Shown piece by piece: positions 53,070 through 63,435 of a stretch of 64,000 nucleotides of DNA. The notes beneath the pieces were generated by a model, which saw only the letters and a list, made by a program, of their open reading frames with translations, ran no database searches and was not told the origin of the DNA. This stretch comes from Arcobacteraceae bacterium (GTDB lineage Bacteria > Campylobacterota > Campylobacteria > Campylobacterales > Arcobacteraceae). The translations under genes were made by a program, and so were the position numbers. The stretch spans positions 1-64,000 of the forward strand of contig JALNYH010000007.1 of NCBI GenBank assembly GCA_023229945.1, in the 5' to 3' direction. Numbering within the stretch: position 1 is the first letter of the stretch; every line of letters begins with the position of its first letter.

Positions 53070-54246
53070 TATATATCTGACACTTATTGCCATAATTTTA
53101 AACTTTGCATTTAAGATATATCTAGCTTCTATTATCCCAAAAGTAAGTCTTGGGATTTACTATACTATGATAGATATAATTTCACTTTTTTTACTTATTT
53201 TTATAGGTTCAAGGTCATCTATGGTTGTATATTACAACCAAACACAAGATGATAAAACTATTTTAAACTTATTTAGGTATTCATTATTTCTAGTAACTAT
53301 TATTTCACTTATATTTATTATCCCTTTTGCAAAAGATTTTTTACAAATTGAAATATCATACTTATTTTTTGCATTACTTTTGATATCCCAAGCCATTTAT
53401 ACATATTTTTTCAATCAACTTGGAATTTATAGACTCTATAAAGAAACCAATATTATCACAATTTTTGAAGTGAGTTTTATTATTGTTTTATTTTTTGTAT
53501 TCAATTATTTTGTTGGGTATTTTGAGAGTTTGATACTTGCAACCGTAGGGAATTTCTTGGTTTTAAGTGTATATATACTTTATAAAAAACCATCCCCTGA
53601 GCCATCTTTAGCAAAAATAGATATTACACCTCAAACAAAAAAGTTTATCTCAAATTCTTTTATTGCTTCATTAGAATTTGCCCTTGGAATGCTTAGTATC
53701 TATATATCTGTAATCTTTTTTACAAAGTACTTTACACTTTTTGATTTGGCTGATTTTCAAGTAGTTGTAAAATCAATTTACTTTTACTTTTTGGCTCTTT
53801 TTGTGTTCCCAATATTTAAGTTTGTTTTTCCAGAACTCTCTTTATTGGTCACTCAAAATAATATTGAAGAACTAAAAAGACTTCAATCTTGGATTTTTAA
53901 ATATTCATTGATAGTAACTGTTATTGCATCAATTTTGACTTTTGTATTATCTTCTTATGGAATTGTTTATCTTTTTGGGCAAGAGTATGCAAATAGTACA
54001 ACATTATTATTACCATTAATATTAGTTTATTTTTTTGTAATACAAAATGGTTTCTTATCATCTTTGATTAAAAGTAAAAATGGATTTAAAACTACATTTA
54101 TAATACGATTTATTGGTATAGTTGTATTTGTTGTATCATTTTATGTTTTAGAAGTTTTTACGCATATGGCTGTTAATGTAATTTATGCTTTTTTAATAGG
54201 ACATTTGATAACATATATTTTATTAAAAACAAAATCAAGTATCTAA
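53047..54246 (+). CDS. Oligosaccharide-flippase-like (MOP superfamily) membrane protein
   Basis: The 399-residue protein has about twelve membrane segments with the layout of Wzx-like flippases (an N-terminal NNIYLTLIAIILNF segment, and an SRSSMVVYYNQT loop). The substrate is probably a lipid-linked glycan. The ATG overlaps the end of mqnA, and the gene for UppP follows 12 bases later. This fits a role in undecaprenyl-linked glycan export, which is inference. Confidence 0.8.
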   Translation: MKKNFLNNIYLTLIAIILNFAFKIYLASIIPKVSLGIYYTMIDIISLFLLIFIGSRSSMVVYYNQTQDDKTILNLFRYSLFLVTIISLIFIIPFAKDFLQIEISYLFFALLLISQAIYTYFFNQLGIYRLYKETNIITIFEVSFIIVLFFVFNYFVGYFESLILATVGNFLVLSVYILYKKPSPEPSLAKIDITPQTKKFISNSFIASLEFALGMLSIYISVIFFTKYFTLFDLADFQVVVKSIYFYFLALFVFPIFKFVFPELSLLVTQNNIEELKRLQSWIFKYSLIVTVIASILTFVLSSYGIVYLFGQEYANSTTLLLPLILVYFFVIQNGFLSSLIKSKNGFKTTFIIRFIGIVVFVVSFYVLEVFTHMAVNVIYAFLIGHLITYILLKTKSSI

Positions 54247-54258
54247 GAAAGGTTTAAT

Positions 54259-55026
54259 TTGGGGATTTTTGAATCAATCATTTTAGGAATAATAGAAGGT
54301 TTTACAGAATTCTTGCCAATATCTTCCACTGGACATATGATAATAGCTGCTGATATGATGAGCATTGCTGAAAACAATATGACAAGTGCTTTTATGATTA
54401 TTATACAATTTGCTGCTATTTGGGCAGTTGTATTTAATTATAAAGATAAATTTACTCCCAAAAAAATAGAACTTTGGAAAAAAATTGTACTTGCCTTTAT
54501 CCCTATTGGTGTAGTTGGATTTTTGTTCGCTAGTACTGTAAAAGAGCTATTTGATTCAACTGTTGTGGCGTATGGCTTTATAGTAGGTGGTATTATCTTT
54601 TTGATAGTAGAAAAGTATTATAAAAATGAAGAGCATTTGATAGATGATGTAGAAAAAGTGAGTTATAAACAAGCCCTTTATATAGGACTAGCTCAAATAT
54701 TTGCCCTTATTCCAGGGACTAGTAGAGCTGGAGCTACCATCATAGGTGCTATGCTTGTAGGATTGAATAGAAAAGCAAGTGCAGAGTTTTCTTTTCTTTT
54801 AGCAATTCCTGTAATGTGTGCTACAACTGGATACGACTTGGTAAAACATTATGATGAGTTTGTAGGTGCAAATTTGATAGTATTGGCTGTTGGTTTTGTG
54901 ACATCTTTTATTGTTGCATATATAACAGTGAAACTTTTTATTAAATTCTTAGAAAACTTTACATTTGTAGCTTTTGGTATTTATAGGATTATTATTGGAT
55001 TGTTGCTTTTAGCGTTTTTTGTATAA
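54259..55026 (+). CDS. uppP: Undecaprenyl-diphosphatase
   Basis: UppP (BacA) recycles the lipid carrier for peptidoglycan and glycans. The signature EGFTEFLPISSTGH is at about 13-26 and PGTSRAGATIIG at about 153-164; eight membrane segments. The start is a TTG at 54259 after AAAGG. The 255 residues fit. Its stop is followed at once by a heptamer array. Confidence 0.92.
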   Translation: MGIFESIILGIIEGFTEFLPISSTGHMIIAADMMSIAENNMTSAFMIIIQFAAIWAVVFNYKDKFTPKKIELWKKIVLAFIPIGVVGFLFASTVKELFDSTVVAYGFIVGGIIFLIVEKYYKNEEHLIDDVEKVSYKQALYIGLAQIFALIPGTSRAGATIIGAMLVGLNRKASAEFSFLLAIPVMCATTGYDLVKHYDEFVGANLIVLAVGFVTSFIVAYITVKLFIKFLENFTFVAFGIYRIIIGLLLLAFFV

Positions 55027-55030
55027 ACTT

Positions 55031-55080
55031 AGTGAATAGTGAGTAGTGAAGAAAATACGATTCACGATTCACGATTCACG
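55031..55080. repeat. Heptamer-array intergenic repeat, copy 6 (uppP / murG)
   Basis: The left arm is AGTGAAT, AGTGAGT, AGTGAAG (55031-55051). The right arm is three identical ATTCACG (55060-55080). The murG stop (TGA, 55062-55064) and its last residues (N-R-E-S) are encoded in the right arm. It fills the space between convergent genes. Confidence 0.87.
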
Positions 55081-56099
55081 ATTTCATCAAGAATCTTCCC
55101 AGCCCCATTTGGCTTAATACTACTTTTTAATCGTCCACTTAAATCTTCCACATCACAAGTATCTAATATTTCAAAAAACTTTTGGCTACATAATTCATTT
55201 TCTCTTAATACAAAACCCAAATTTTGCTCTTTTAGAAATAGGGCGTTGTAGTATTGATGGTCACTTGCTGCATATGGATAAGGTACAAAAATCGTAGGAA
55301 CAGCATTTGCACAAAGTTCCCAAAGTGTACTTGCTCCTGCACGACTTACTGCAAAATCAGCTTTTGAGATAAAATCAACCAAATTTGGACTAAACGCAAA
55401 AAGTTCAACATCCATAATTTGTAGATTCAGATATTCTTGTTGAACTTTTTCAAAATCATTTTGACCACATTGATGTATGATTTTTATCCCTCTTTGGTTT
55501 AGTTCTTTTGCCACATATAAAGCAAAGTTATTGATAGCCCTTGCACCTTGTGAACCACCTAAAAAGATGATTGTTTTTGTTTCTTTTCTGATTCTAGAAG
55601 TCTCAAAAAACATATTATCAACTGGATAATCACATAAAAAGAATCTTTTATTATACGAGGTAAATAGTTTTTTTGCCCAAATGGAGCTTAGTTTATTTAA
55701 AGAGCCCATTTTTGAGTTTTGTTCATGAATAAAAAGTTTTGAACTATTAAAAAAAGTTGCAAATACAGCCGGTGCTGCACTAAATCCACCTACGCTGATG
55801 ACTTCTTTTATATTGTATTGTTTGAAAATATTTCTAACATAAAAGGATGCTTTGATTATCTTAAAAAGTGATTTTATTTTACCAAAAATTCCTTGATTGA
55901 CTACCCCTTTTGTTTCTAAAAATATTTTTATATCTATATTTTCATACTCTTCAAACCACATTTTATCTTGCCCTGAAGTTGAACCAATATATACTATTTT
56001 ATACCCTCTACTTACTAGTTCATCAATAAAAGTTTTTGCAACTTTTAAATGCCCTCCAGTGCCACCACCAGTTACTACTATAAACTTATTTTTTGTCAT
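55062..56099 (-). CDS. murG: Peptidoglycan glycosyltransferase MurG
   Basis: MurG adds GlcNAc to lipid I to make lipid II. VTGGGTGGHL at 9-18, GGFSAAPA, HEQNSKMG and FLGGSQGARAIN are the family signatures. The 345 residues fit. It overlaps ftsW by 14 bases, so they are cotranscribed. The last residues come from a heptamer array, suggesting the native C-terminus was replaced. Confidence 0.95.
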   Translation of the reverse strand: MTKNKFIVVTGGGTGGHLKVAKTFIDELVSRGYKIVYIGSTSGQDKMWFEEYENIDIKIFLETKGVVNQGIFGKIKSLFKIIKASFYVRNIFKQYNIKEVISVGGFSAAPAVFATFFNSSKLFIHEQNSKMGSLNKLSSIWAKKLFTSYNKRFFLCDYPVDNMFFETSRIRKETKTIIFLGGSQGARAINNFALYVAKELNQRGIKIIHQCGQNDFEKVQQEYLNLQIMDVELFAFSPNLVDFISKADFAVSRAGASTLWELCANAVPTIFVPYPYAASDHQYYNALFLKEQNLGFVLRENELCSQKFFEILDTCDVEDLSGRLKSSIKPNGAGKILDEIVNRES

Positions 56100-57312
56100 T
56101 TTTTACTTCTTTACTAATAGATAAGACCAATCCAATACAAACAGAAATGGCTAATAATGCACTACCACCATAACTTAAAAATGGTACAGCGATACCTTTT
56201 ATTGGAAAAATACCAGATATTCCAAAAGAGTTGATTAAAAAAGCAATAGCAATCATAAGTCCAATTCCAAGTGAAAAAAGATGATAAATAGGATCTGTTA
56301 CTCGAGCACTTATTTTAAATATTCTCCAAACTACAAGCATTAGCAAAGAAACTATGAGAAACAAGCCAAAGAATCCAGCTTCTTCCGCAATACCAGCTAG
56401 TACAAAGTCTGTATGAACTTCACTTAAAAAACCAAGTTTCAAAAACCCTTCACCTACACCAGTTCCACTTAATCCTCCATTTGCTATAGCATTTAGTGAA
56501 TGTCCCACTTGATAGGGTTCTGGGAAATCTTTTACTCTTAAATACTGATCAGCCCAGCTAGGTAAAAAGAACAATATCCCATCTTGAACACTACTCCACC
56601 AGCTTTGAATTCTATTTATTCTATGCGGTGCAACAACAATCAAAATTGTTATTAGTAAAGCTCCAATTGCACCCAAAATTAGAAAAATTTTAAAACTACG
56701 ATTTGCAAAAATCATCATAATAAATAAAACAACACCCAATAAAACTATTTGACCCAAATCTTTTTGCAAAAAAGCAACCAAAAAAACAACCAACCCAAAA
56801 ACACCAAAATATGGAAGAAGTAGTATGGTTTCATCTTTTAGACTCATTTTTTTTGGTTTGTCCAATATTCTTCTATGAAATGACCATGCTAAAAAGTAAA
56901 TAAATCCTATTTTAAAAAACTCTATTGGTGAAAGAGAAAAGCCAGGAAGTCTAATCCATCTATTCGCACCACCTGAGGCTGTTACTAAAAATGATGGTAA
57001 AAATGGCATTATAATCATAACTCCCATAAAAACAAAAAATAATGTAAATCCAACATATTTGATAGTTTTATCTGGTTTTAATGTGGATATCCACCACATA
57101 AGAGCAATAGAGATACTACCAACTAAACATTGTCTGAAAAAAAAGTGAAATTGATTGTATTCAAAGTTTAAAACTGTATATACAGATAAAGAATAAGAAA
57201 ATAAAATACTGATAATAATAAGAGAAGAAGCAAATATAAATAGTAAATAATCTGGTGATTGTTCTTCTTTGATATCATTATTGATTTTGGTAGTATTTTT
57301 TTTGTTTTGCAT
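56086..57312 (-). CDS. ftsW: Division-associated SEDS glycosyltransferase FtsW
   Basis: This SEDS-family protein makes septal peptidoglycan with FtsI. It has about ten membrane segments, GGANRWIRLPGFSLSP and GGLSGTGVGEG in the expected places, and FPIKGIAVPFLSYGGSA near the end. The 408 residues and overlap with murG support FtsW rather than RodA. It is divergent from ftsI. Confidence 0.92.
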   Translation of the reverse strand: MQNKKNTTKINNDIKEEQSPDYLLFIFASSLIIISILFSYSLSVYTVLNFEYNQFHFFFRQCLVGSISIALMWWISTLKPDKTIKYVGFTLFFVFMGVMIIMPFLPSFLVTASGGANRWIRLPGFSLSPIEFFKIGFIYFLAWSFHRRILDKPKKMSLKDETILLLPYFGVFGLVVFLVAFLQKDLGQIVLLGVVLFIMMIFANRSFKIFLILGAIGALLITILIVVAPHRINRIQSWWSSVQDGILFFLPSWADQYLRVKDFPEPYQVGHSLNAIANGGLSGTGVGEGFLKLGFLSEVHTDFVLAGIAEEAGFFGLFLIVSLLMLVVWRIFKISARVTDPIYHLFSLGIGLMIAIAFLINSFGISGIFPIKGIAVPFLSYGGSALLAISVCIGLVLSISKEVKNDKK

Positions 57313-57371
57313 TCGCGAATTTTATCATAATATGACTTTAGGTATAATATCACATTAATATTGAAAGAGGT

Positions 57372-59225
57372 TTGATGATAGAAGATAAAAACTATGAAAC
57401 TAAAACTAAAAAAACAGTTGTTGTATATATGCTTATTATTGCATCAGTTTTTATTTTTTTATCTGTTGTCTTTTTTATTATATATAATGAAAAGAGAAGA
57501 ATCCCAAATCAAGAAATTACAAGAAATGAATTAGCTGTTCGAGGGGATATTATAAGTGCAGATGGATTTAAACTTGCAACTTCAAAAAAAATTTATAAGG
57601 CATATATTGATACAAGATTTATAGATCCATATAAACTTGAATTGTTTGTCAATTTATTTTCAATATATAGCAATATGTCTAAACAAACTATTTATTCTAA
57701 GCTTCAAGCACAAAAAAATAAAGGTACTTTGATTCTTTCTCATGATATTGATTCCAAAACAGCAAAAGATTTAAAGGAATTAGGCTTTAAACTTAGACGA
57801 CTTGGTGTATTCCAATCTCAAACAGTAAATGGTAATAAAATTTTGATTGGCTTAAGTGTAGATGAAATTGGAGAAGATAGAATATATTCTTATGGTGAAT
57901 CTATGACACCAGCACTTGGGTATATTACAAAAACTATGGAAGATGATAAAAGAAGAGTAAATGGTGGAAAAGGTATTGAAAACATATATAATGATATATT
58001 AAATGACTTTAAAGATGGTATTTTAAGGGGTTCGAGAGATGTTTTGTCATATATATCATTTGATAAAACAAGTATTATTAGAGAAAGATTGGATGGGTCT
58101 ACTATAGAACTTACAATTCCGCTAAAGCTTCAAAAACATATTGAAATGATTGCTGATAAAAATCAAGAAAGATTATTGGCTCAAGAAATCTTAGTTGTAG
58201 TTATGGATAATAATACAGGAAATTTACTTACAGTTGCAACTACTAATAGGTATAATCCAAATAAAATAAGAACAGAAGATTATGAGAGATTAAACATAAA
58301 AGCTATGGAGTTTCCATTTGAACCAGGTTCTGTAATGAAGCCAATAACAATATCTATGGTATTAGATAAAAATCGCATTAAAAAAAATGAGCTATTTAAT
58401 GCTCATAATAGTGGAAATAGAAACTCAAAAGGTGAATATCCTAAAGGTTCTATTAAAGTTGATAGATATACAATCAATGATGATCATCAGTTTGATAAAC
58501 AATACCTTACATTGGAAGATATTGTAATGTTTTCAAGTAATATTGGCACATTGACAATTGCACAAAGATTAAGTGGTAGAGAGTTTTATAATGATTTGTT
58601 GAGATTTGGTTTTAATAAACCAACAGGTATTGATTTGCCTTTTGAAAAGTCTGGCATTGTTCCTAGCGTTGGGCGTTTGAGTGCTGGTGAAGCAAAGGGT
58701 GAAGATAATATCTACAAAGCTACTGTTTCATATGGTCATGGTATGACTGCTACAGTTATGCAACTTATTAAAGCATATAGTGTTTTTAGTAATGATGGAA
58801 AAATTATCACCCCTCAAATTATGAAGTCAATTACATCTGCTAATGGAGTAAAATATACCAATATAAAAAAGGAAGATGAGCAAGTAATATCAAAACAAAC
58901 AGCAAATCAAATGAGAGAATTATTAATAAAAACTGTTGAAAAAGGGACTGGAAGAAGAGCATTTATAGAAGGATTGCAAATAGGTGGCAAAACAGGAACA
59001 GCAAAAATGCCAGATGCTAGTGGAAAATATGCAAAAGAATATATAAGTTCATTTTTTGGTTTTGTTGATGATTATGATGGCAATAGTTATACTGTAGGTG
59101 TAAGTACTCTAAGACCAAAAGGAACTGCTTGGTTTCACTTTTATGCTTCAGAATCTGCTGTTCCTGTTTTTAGAGAGACAGTAGAAACTTTGATTAATCT
59201 TGGTTATCTAAAACCAAAAAACTAA
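57372..59225 (+). CDS. ftsI: Penicillin-binding protein 3 / FtsI (transpeptidase)
   Basis: The 617-residue protein has one N-terminal membrane segment (about 17-40), a pedestal domain and a transpeptidase domain with the three active-site motifs: PGSVMKP (SxxK), SSN and KTGTA. With FtsW it crosslinks septal peptidoglycan. Two ATGs are adjacent at the start. No terminator is evident downstream; DUF3817 follows after 67 bases. Confidence 0.93.
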   Translation: MMIEDKNYETKTKKTVVVYMLIIASVFIFLSVVFFIIYNEKRRIPNQEITRNELAVRGDIISADGFKLATSKKIYKAYIDTRFIDPYKLELFVNLFSIYSNMSKQTIYSKLQAQKNKGTLILSHDIDSKTAKDLKELGFKLRRLGVFQSQTVNGNKILIGLSVDEIGEDRIYSYGESMTPALGYITKTMEDDKRRVNGGKGIENIYNDILNDFKDGILRGSRDVLSYISFDKTSIIRERLDGSTIELTIPLKLQKHIEMIADKNQERLLAQEILVVVMDNNTGNLLTVATTNRYNPNKIRTEDYERLNIKAMEFPFEPGSVMKPITISMVLDKNRIKKNELFNAHNSGNRNSKGEYPKGSIKVDRYTINDDHQFDKQYLTLEDIVMFSSNIGTLTIAQRLSGREFYNDLLRFGFNKPTGIDLPFEKSGIVPSVGRLSAGEAKGEDNIYKATVSYGHGMTATVMQLIKAYSVFSNDGKIITPQIMKSITSANGVKYTNIKKEDEQVISKQTANQMRELLIKTVEKGTGRRAFIEGLQIGGKTGTAKMPDASGKYAKEYISSFFGFVDDYDGNSYTVGVSTLRPKGTAWFHFYASESAVPVFRETVETLINLGYLKPKN

Positions 59226-59292
59226 ATCTTAAATTTTAAGTTTAGATAACTTTATTTTATTATAATTATAAAAAAATCATTCAGGAGTTGAT

Positions 59293-59601
59293 ATGTTTGG
59301 TAATCATTTTACTAGTTTTAGAAAAATATCTTTTATTGAAGGTATATCGTATATGATATTGTTATTTATTGCAATGCCTTTGAAATATTTTGCTGATTTG
59401 CCGGTATTTGTCAAAGTTGTTGGTATGGCTCATGGTGCTTTGTTTGTACTTTTTTTAGTCTATTTATTTTTAGCTGCAAGAGAGAATAATTGGAATATTA
59501 AATTTAACGCTTTAGCATTTGTTGCTTCACTAGTCCCTTTTGGAACATTTTATCTTGAGACAAGATTAAAACAAATGGTACCAGTTACAAACGAAAATTA
59601 A
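59293..59601 (+). CDS. DUF3817 membrane protein
   Basis: The 102-residue protein has three membrane segments, at about 16-34, 40-62 and 72-92. The motif EGISYMILLF near the start and MAHGALFVLFL are those of DUF3817. The function is unknown. It follows an AGGAG site and is tail-to-tail with the GT9-like gene (4-base overlap). Confidence 0.85.
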   Translation: MFGNHFTSFRKISFIEGISYMILLFIAMPLKYFADLPVFVKVVGMAHGALFVLFLVYLFLAARENNWNIKFNALAFVASLVPFGTFYLETRLKQMVPVTNEN

Positions 59602-60887
59602 TCTTTCAAGAGTTTTAGTATTTTCTTAAGTTTGATAGTTTGATATTTTGTGTATTTATTGATAGTCAAAGTTTCATTTTCAAACTTAAGTAAGCTAAGA
59701 TTTTTTTTCTTCTCTTTTATTATATATGGTTTGATACTATGGTAGTATTTAATCCTCTTTTCCACCAACTCTTCATCATTAAAAATCACAACAGTAGGAA
59801 TCAAAAAAATATCACTTATATGGTATGTTGCCGTATCTACAGTTATTATATAATCACTTTGTGAGATAATATAAATAAAATCAAAAAGAGATTTAGAATA
59901 TTTTGATAAGTCAAAAAACTTATCATTTTCAAATTTATCTATTTTTAATGCACTAATTACTATTTCATCACTCAAAATCACCAAATTCTTCAATAAATTC
60001 ACTGCTATATCTTTTGGCAAACTTCTATCAATATTGGGAGAATATGGGTGAAAAAGGATTAATTTAGATTTTGCTTTGAGGTTGTCTATTTCATTTTTGA
60101 GTTCAGCTGAAGGTGTGTATTTACCAAAATCAAATTGATTATATTTTTTTTCAGCTGGAATAAGGTTTGGATCTATACCAAATTTATATAAATATGCATC
60201 AATAAAAGGGAGAAAATTAAAAAAATGTGTTTCATATATTTTAGAAGTATCAATATAATAATCATAGTCAAAAAGCTTTTTTACACTGACACTAAGTGGT
60301 AAAACTTTATTGATAAAGGATTCTTGTTCAATGAGTTCTTTGTCTCTTTTATAGTATTGATTGTTGGCACTTTCTAAAAGTAAATCAATTTTAACATCTT
60401 TATATCTATTTTGTAATGATTTATAAAATATCCTAATAGCGCTAAGCCCACATAAAATTTCTCCAATATTCCTACCAATCCCACCAATTATTGCAATAGA
60501 TATCTCTTTTTTTGGAGATTTAATAAGTGATAATGTATCACAAAAATCTTCATTTTTAAATAAGTCTTTTGTGTTAAATTCTTGTATATTATTTAAAAAT
60601 GATGTTTGTTTTAGTTTTTGGCGTTGTTGTAAAAACTCATTTTTATTACTAACGCCTATTTCTTGTGGAAACTCTTTTTTTGATGTTACTTTATTTTCAT
60701 CTACAATAAGTGTCTTATAATTTGTTCCAACTTTGGTAAAGATATCTTTGACACCTTCAAAGTCATCATAAGTTGTTACATATATATATTCTTCAATATC
60801 ACTGTTTTTTAGCTCTTTTGTCAATACAACCAAAGAATTATCTGCTATTTTGATATTGATATTTTGTGAAACTTTAAAAAAAATCAT
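59598..60887 (-). CDS. Glycosyltransferase 9-like protein
   Basis: The 429-residue protein has a C-terminal half resembling ADP-heptose:LPS heptosyltransferases (IAIIGGIGRNIGEIL, LFHPYSPN, ISQSDYIITVDTATYH). The N-terminal 125 residues have no recognised fold. The sugar and acceptor are unknown. It overlaps the U32 peptidase gene by 4 bases. Confidence 0.7.
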   Translation of the reverse strand: MIFFKVSQNINIKIADNSLVVLTKELKNSDIEEYIYVTTYDDFEGVKDIFTKVGTNYKTLIVDENKVTSKKEFPQEIGVSNKNEFLQQRQKLKQTSFLNNIQEFNTKDLFKNEDFCDTLSLIKSPKKEISIAIIGGIGRNIGEILCGLSAIRIFYKSLQNRYKDVKIDLLLESANNQYYKRDKELIEQESFINKVLPLSVSVKKLFDYDYYIDTSKIYETHFFNFLPFIDAYLYKFGIDPNLIPAEKKYNQFDFGKYTPSAELKNEIDNLKAKSKLILFHPYSPNIDRSLPKDIAVNLLKNLVILSDEIVISALKIDKFENDKFFDLSKYSKSLFDFIYIISQSDYIITVDTATYHISDIFLIPTVVIFNDEELVEKRIKYYHSIKPYIIKEKKKNLSLLKFENETLTINKYTKYQTIKLKKILKLLKD

Positions 60888-62158
60888 TCTACCTCGTCTG
60901 CTTCTACTCTAAATATAGTAAGGTATGGTAATTTACAAGGGAGTTTTATAGGATTTATATTTCCACTATGAACACTTTCTAACTCTTTATTATCAATTGT
61001 TGTTATTTTTTTAAATGTTATATAATAAGTACCATCAAGAAGCTCAATTTTTCCTATTTCATTGTCACAAAGAGGTAAAATTGTATTATTTGGTGTAAAA
61101 ATTTCTATTTTTTCATTTGGGTATGTTTTATATTTACATAAGAAATGCTCCCCATCTTCCAAAACCAATCCACTCACTTCATAGCTACCTTTACTCATAG
61201 CATATTCAAAATTTTGTGCATCATTTTTATCAAAAGGACGGTGAATCAAATACGCATCTGTAAAGCCTCTGTTTTTTGTAGTGTGGAGTTCTTTTTGATA
61301 TTTATTCCCATCAAATTTATTGTCATAAAAATCATTGATAGCGTTGCTATAAGCTTTGGCAGTAACTGCTGCATAATATGATGATTTTGTTCGACCTTCA
61401 ATTTTGAGACTATCTATTGCATTACTACTCAAAATTTCATCTAGATGAGAAGCCAAATTCATATCTTTTGCATTAAATATATAAGTACCTACATCTTTTT
61501 CTTCTTCTAATCTAAAAAGAGTTCCATGTTCTTCATTTGCCACATACATAGTATAATCAAACCTACAGTCATTTGCACAACTTCCTCTATTTGGAACTCT
61601 TCCCATTTGAACAGCACTTATCAAACATCTTCCACTATAAGCAAAACACATTGACCCATGTACAAAAATTTCTATTTCAAGATCAGGTAAATGTTTTTTT
61701 ATCTCTATCACATCTTTTAAGCTAATCTCACGAGCTGCTATAATCCTTCTTACACCCATATCATAATATACTTGGGCATCAAGATAATTCATAACATTTG
61801 CTTGAGTTGATAGATGTATTGGAATATGAGGTGCAATTTCACGACAAAGTTTGACCACACCTGGAGTTGCTACTATGATAGCATCAGGGTTAAGGGCAGC
61901 AATATTAGCTATATGTTTTTTAAGAAGTTCTATTTGAGAGTTGAATGGAAAACCATTAACTGTGGCATAAACTTTTTTCCCCAAGCTGTGAGCATAGTCA
62001 ATACCTTCTTTAAATGTCTCAAATGTAAATTCTTTACCACTTCTAATTCTCAAGCTAAAGTGGCTTACGCCTCCATATACAGCGTCTGCTCCATAAGCTA
62101 ATGCAATTTTTAATTTTTCTAAATTTCCAGCAGGTGATAATAGTTCAACTTTTTTCAT
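60884..62158 (-). CDS. U32 peptidase-family protein, TrhP-like
   Basis: The 424-residue protein has the U32 signatures VELLSPAGNLEKL, GADAVYGGV, EIFVHGSMCFAYSGRC and GSCANDCR. These proteins are now linked to tRNA U34 hydroxylation (TrhP/YegQ) rather than proteolysis. The cysteines likely bind an iron-sulfur cluster. It is the first gene of a two-gene transcript. Confidence 0.88.
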   Translation of the reverse strand: MKKVELLSPAGNLEKLKIALAYGADAVYGGVSHFSLRIRSGKEFTFETFKEGIDYAHSLGKKVYATVNGFPFNSQIELLKKHIANIAALNPDAIIVATPGVVKLCREIAPHIPIHLSTQANVMNYLDAQVYYDMGVRRIIAAREISLKDVIEIKKHLPDLEIEIFVHGSMCFAYSGRCLISAVQMGRVPNRGSCANDCRFDYTMYVANEEHGTLFRLEEEKDVGTYIFNAKDMNLASHLDEILSSNAIDSLKIEGRTKSSYYAAVTAKAYSNAINDFYDNKFDGNKYQKELHTTKNRGFTDAYLIHRPFDKNDAQNFEYAMSKGSYEVSGLVLEDGEHFLCKYKTYPNEKIEIFTPNNTILPLCDNEIGKIELLDGTYYITFKKITTIDNKELESVHSGNINPIKLPCKLPYLTIFRVEADEVE

Positions 62159-62352
62159 AAAAACCCTAGATATATTTTTGGTTTTATTATACCAAAAATA
62201 ACCATAAGAGGAAATTTAATATGAAAATTGCGGTATTATGAAAAGTTTTTTTAAATTTCAGCTATATTTAAGCAAAAATATGTAAAAAGTTACACATTTT
62301 ATACGCCATTTTGTCTATAATAACGAAAAGATATAAATAAGTTAGGAATCAA

Positions 62353-63000
62353 ATGAAAATAGTTCTTATTGAAGATGATATTTATTTAAATACTTTGATA
62401 TGTGATGTCTTAGTTACACAAGGTTATGAGGTTGATGCATTTGCTGATGGTGCAAAAGCTTTAAAAGCAATAGAACAACAATATGATTTGTATATTGTTG
62501 ACCTATCCTTACCAAATGTAGGTGGACTAGAAATCTCAAAAAAAATCAAAGAGTTTAGTGGTTCATCACCAATTATTGTAATTAGTGCTGAAGATAGTAT
62601 TGACACTATATTAAAGGCGTATGATTTAGGTTGTCAAGATTATATAAAAAAACCTTTTCATGTAAAAGAGTTATTGGCAAAAATTTCAGTAATATTGAAA
62701 AATCAGTCGAGTTCACAAATAAAACTATCACCAAATTGTGTTTATGATGTAAAAGCAAAAACACTTATGTTAAATGGTTTAGTTGTACCTTTAACTCAAA
62801 AAGAGACAATGATGCTTCATTTGTTAGCTATTAATATGGGAATGACAGTTACCAATGAAGAAGCAGAAAAATTCATATGGGGTGAACATATGGGTAATGG
62901 TTATGTAAGACAGCTTATTAGTAAGTTACGAAAAAAAGTTGGGTGTGCAACAATCTTAAATCATTCAGGCAATGGATATAGGTTAGAAAACAATGACTAG
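62353..63000 (+). CDS. OmpR-family response regulator (no adjacent kinase)
   Basis: The receiver domain has the acidic pocket (E7, D8, D9), phosphoacceptor in YIVDLSLPN and lysine in YIKKPF. The winged helix is compact, ending NGYRLEN. The 215 residues are standard. No kinase gene adjoins; instead a 63-residue frame overlaps its end by 8 bases. Confidence 0.9.
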   Translation: MKIVLIEDDIYLNTLICDVLVTQGYEVDAFADGAKALKAIEQQYDLYIVDLSLPNVGGLEISKKIKEFSGSSPIIVISAEDSIDTILKAYDLGCQDYIKKPFHVKELLAKISVILKNQSSSQIKLSPNCVYDVKAKTLMLNGLVVPLTQKETMMLHLLAINMGMTVTNEEAEKFIWGEHMGNGYVRQLISKLRKKVGCATILNHSGNGYRLENND

Positions 63001-63184
63001 ACTAAGTCAAATCAATTTTGATTTTTTGCAATTTTATATTCTTGAAGAAAATTCTTTTATGTTAGAAAAAAATAAAATATCTACAGCATTAATTATGAGA
63101 GAACTTAGTCAAATAGTACATCATCTTGAAGAATACAATATTAGATTTGAGGTAGATGAGGGATTTAATATCCATATTTTTTGA
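62993..63184 (+). CDS. Small protein of unknown function coupled to the response regulator
   Basis: The 63-residue frame starts at an ATG 8 bases inside the response regulator gene and is otherwise free of other signals. The sequence is acidic and aromatic-rich with a helix-like middle (MRELSQIVHHLEEY). It could be real, given the coupled start, but I know no homologue. Confidence 0.45.
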   Translation: MTRLSQINFDFLQFYILEENSFMLEKNKISTALIMRELSQIVHHLEEYNIRFEVDEGFNIHIF

Positions 63185-63222
63185 TTTTTTAGTATAAATT
63201 TGTAAAAAAACACAAAAAGCCC

Positions 63223-63251
63223 TTGACAAAAAGATTTTTTTTTAGTACAAT
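63223..63251 (+). promoter_or_regulatory. Promoter of the tRNA-tuf cluster
   Basis: TTGACA (63223-63228), a 17-base spacer and TACAAT (63246-63251) lie 50 bases before tRNA-Thr. The bases GCCC before the -35 are the same as at the tRNA-Gln promoter. Confidence 0.85.
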
Positions 63252-63301
63252 TTCGGCACTTTTTTAAATAAGCATTGCTTTTAAAGTAAAGATTTAAAGA
63301 A

Positions 63302-63377
63302 GCTGGTGTAGCTCAGTTGGTAGAGCAGCTGATTTGTAATCAGCAGGTCGGGGGTTCAAGTCCCTTCACCAGCTCCA
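63302..63377 (+). tRNA. tRNA-Thr (TGT)
   Basis: The acceptor stem GCTGGTG pairs with CACCAGC, the anticodon loop TTTGTAA holds TGT, and CCA is encoded. It is first in the cluster. Confidence 0.95.
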
Positions 63378-63435
63378 TTTTATTGTTTATGCGTGATTTT
63401 TTAAAATCAGCGCTGGACCATTTTAATATTATTGT

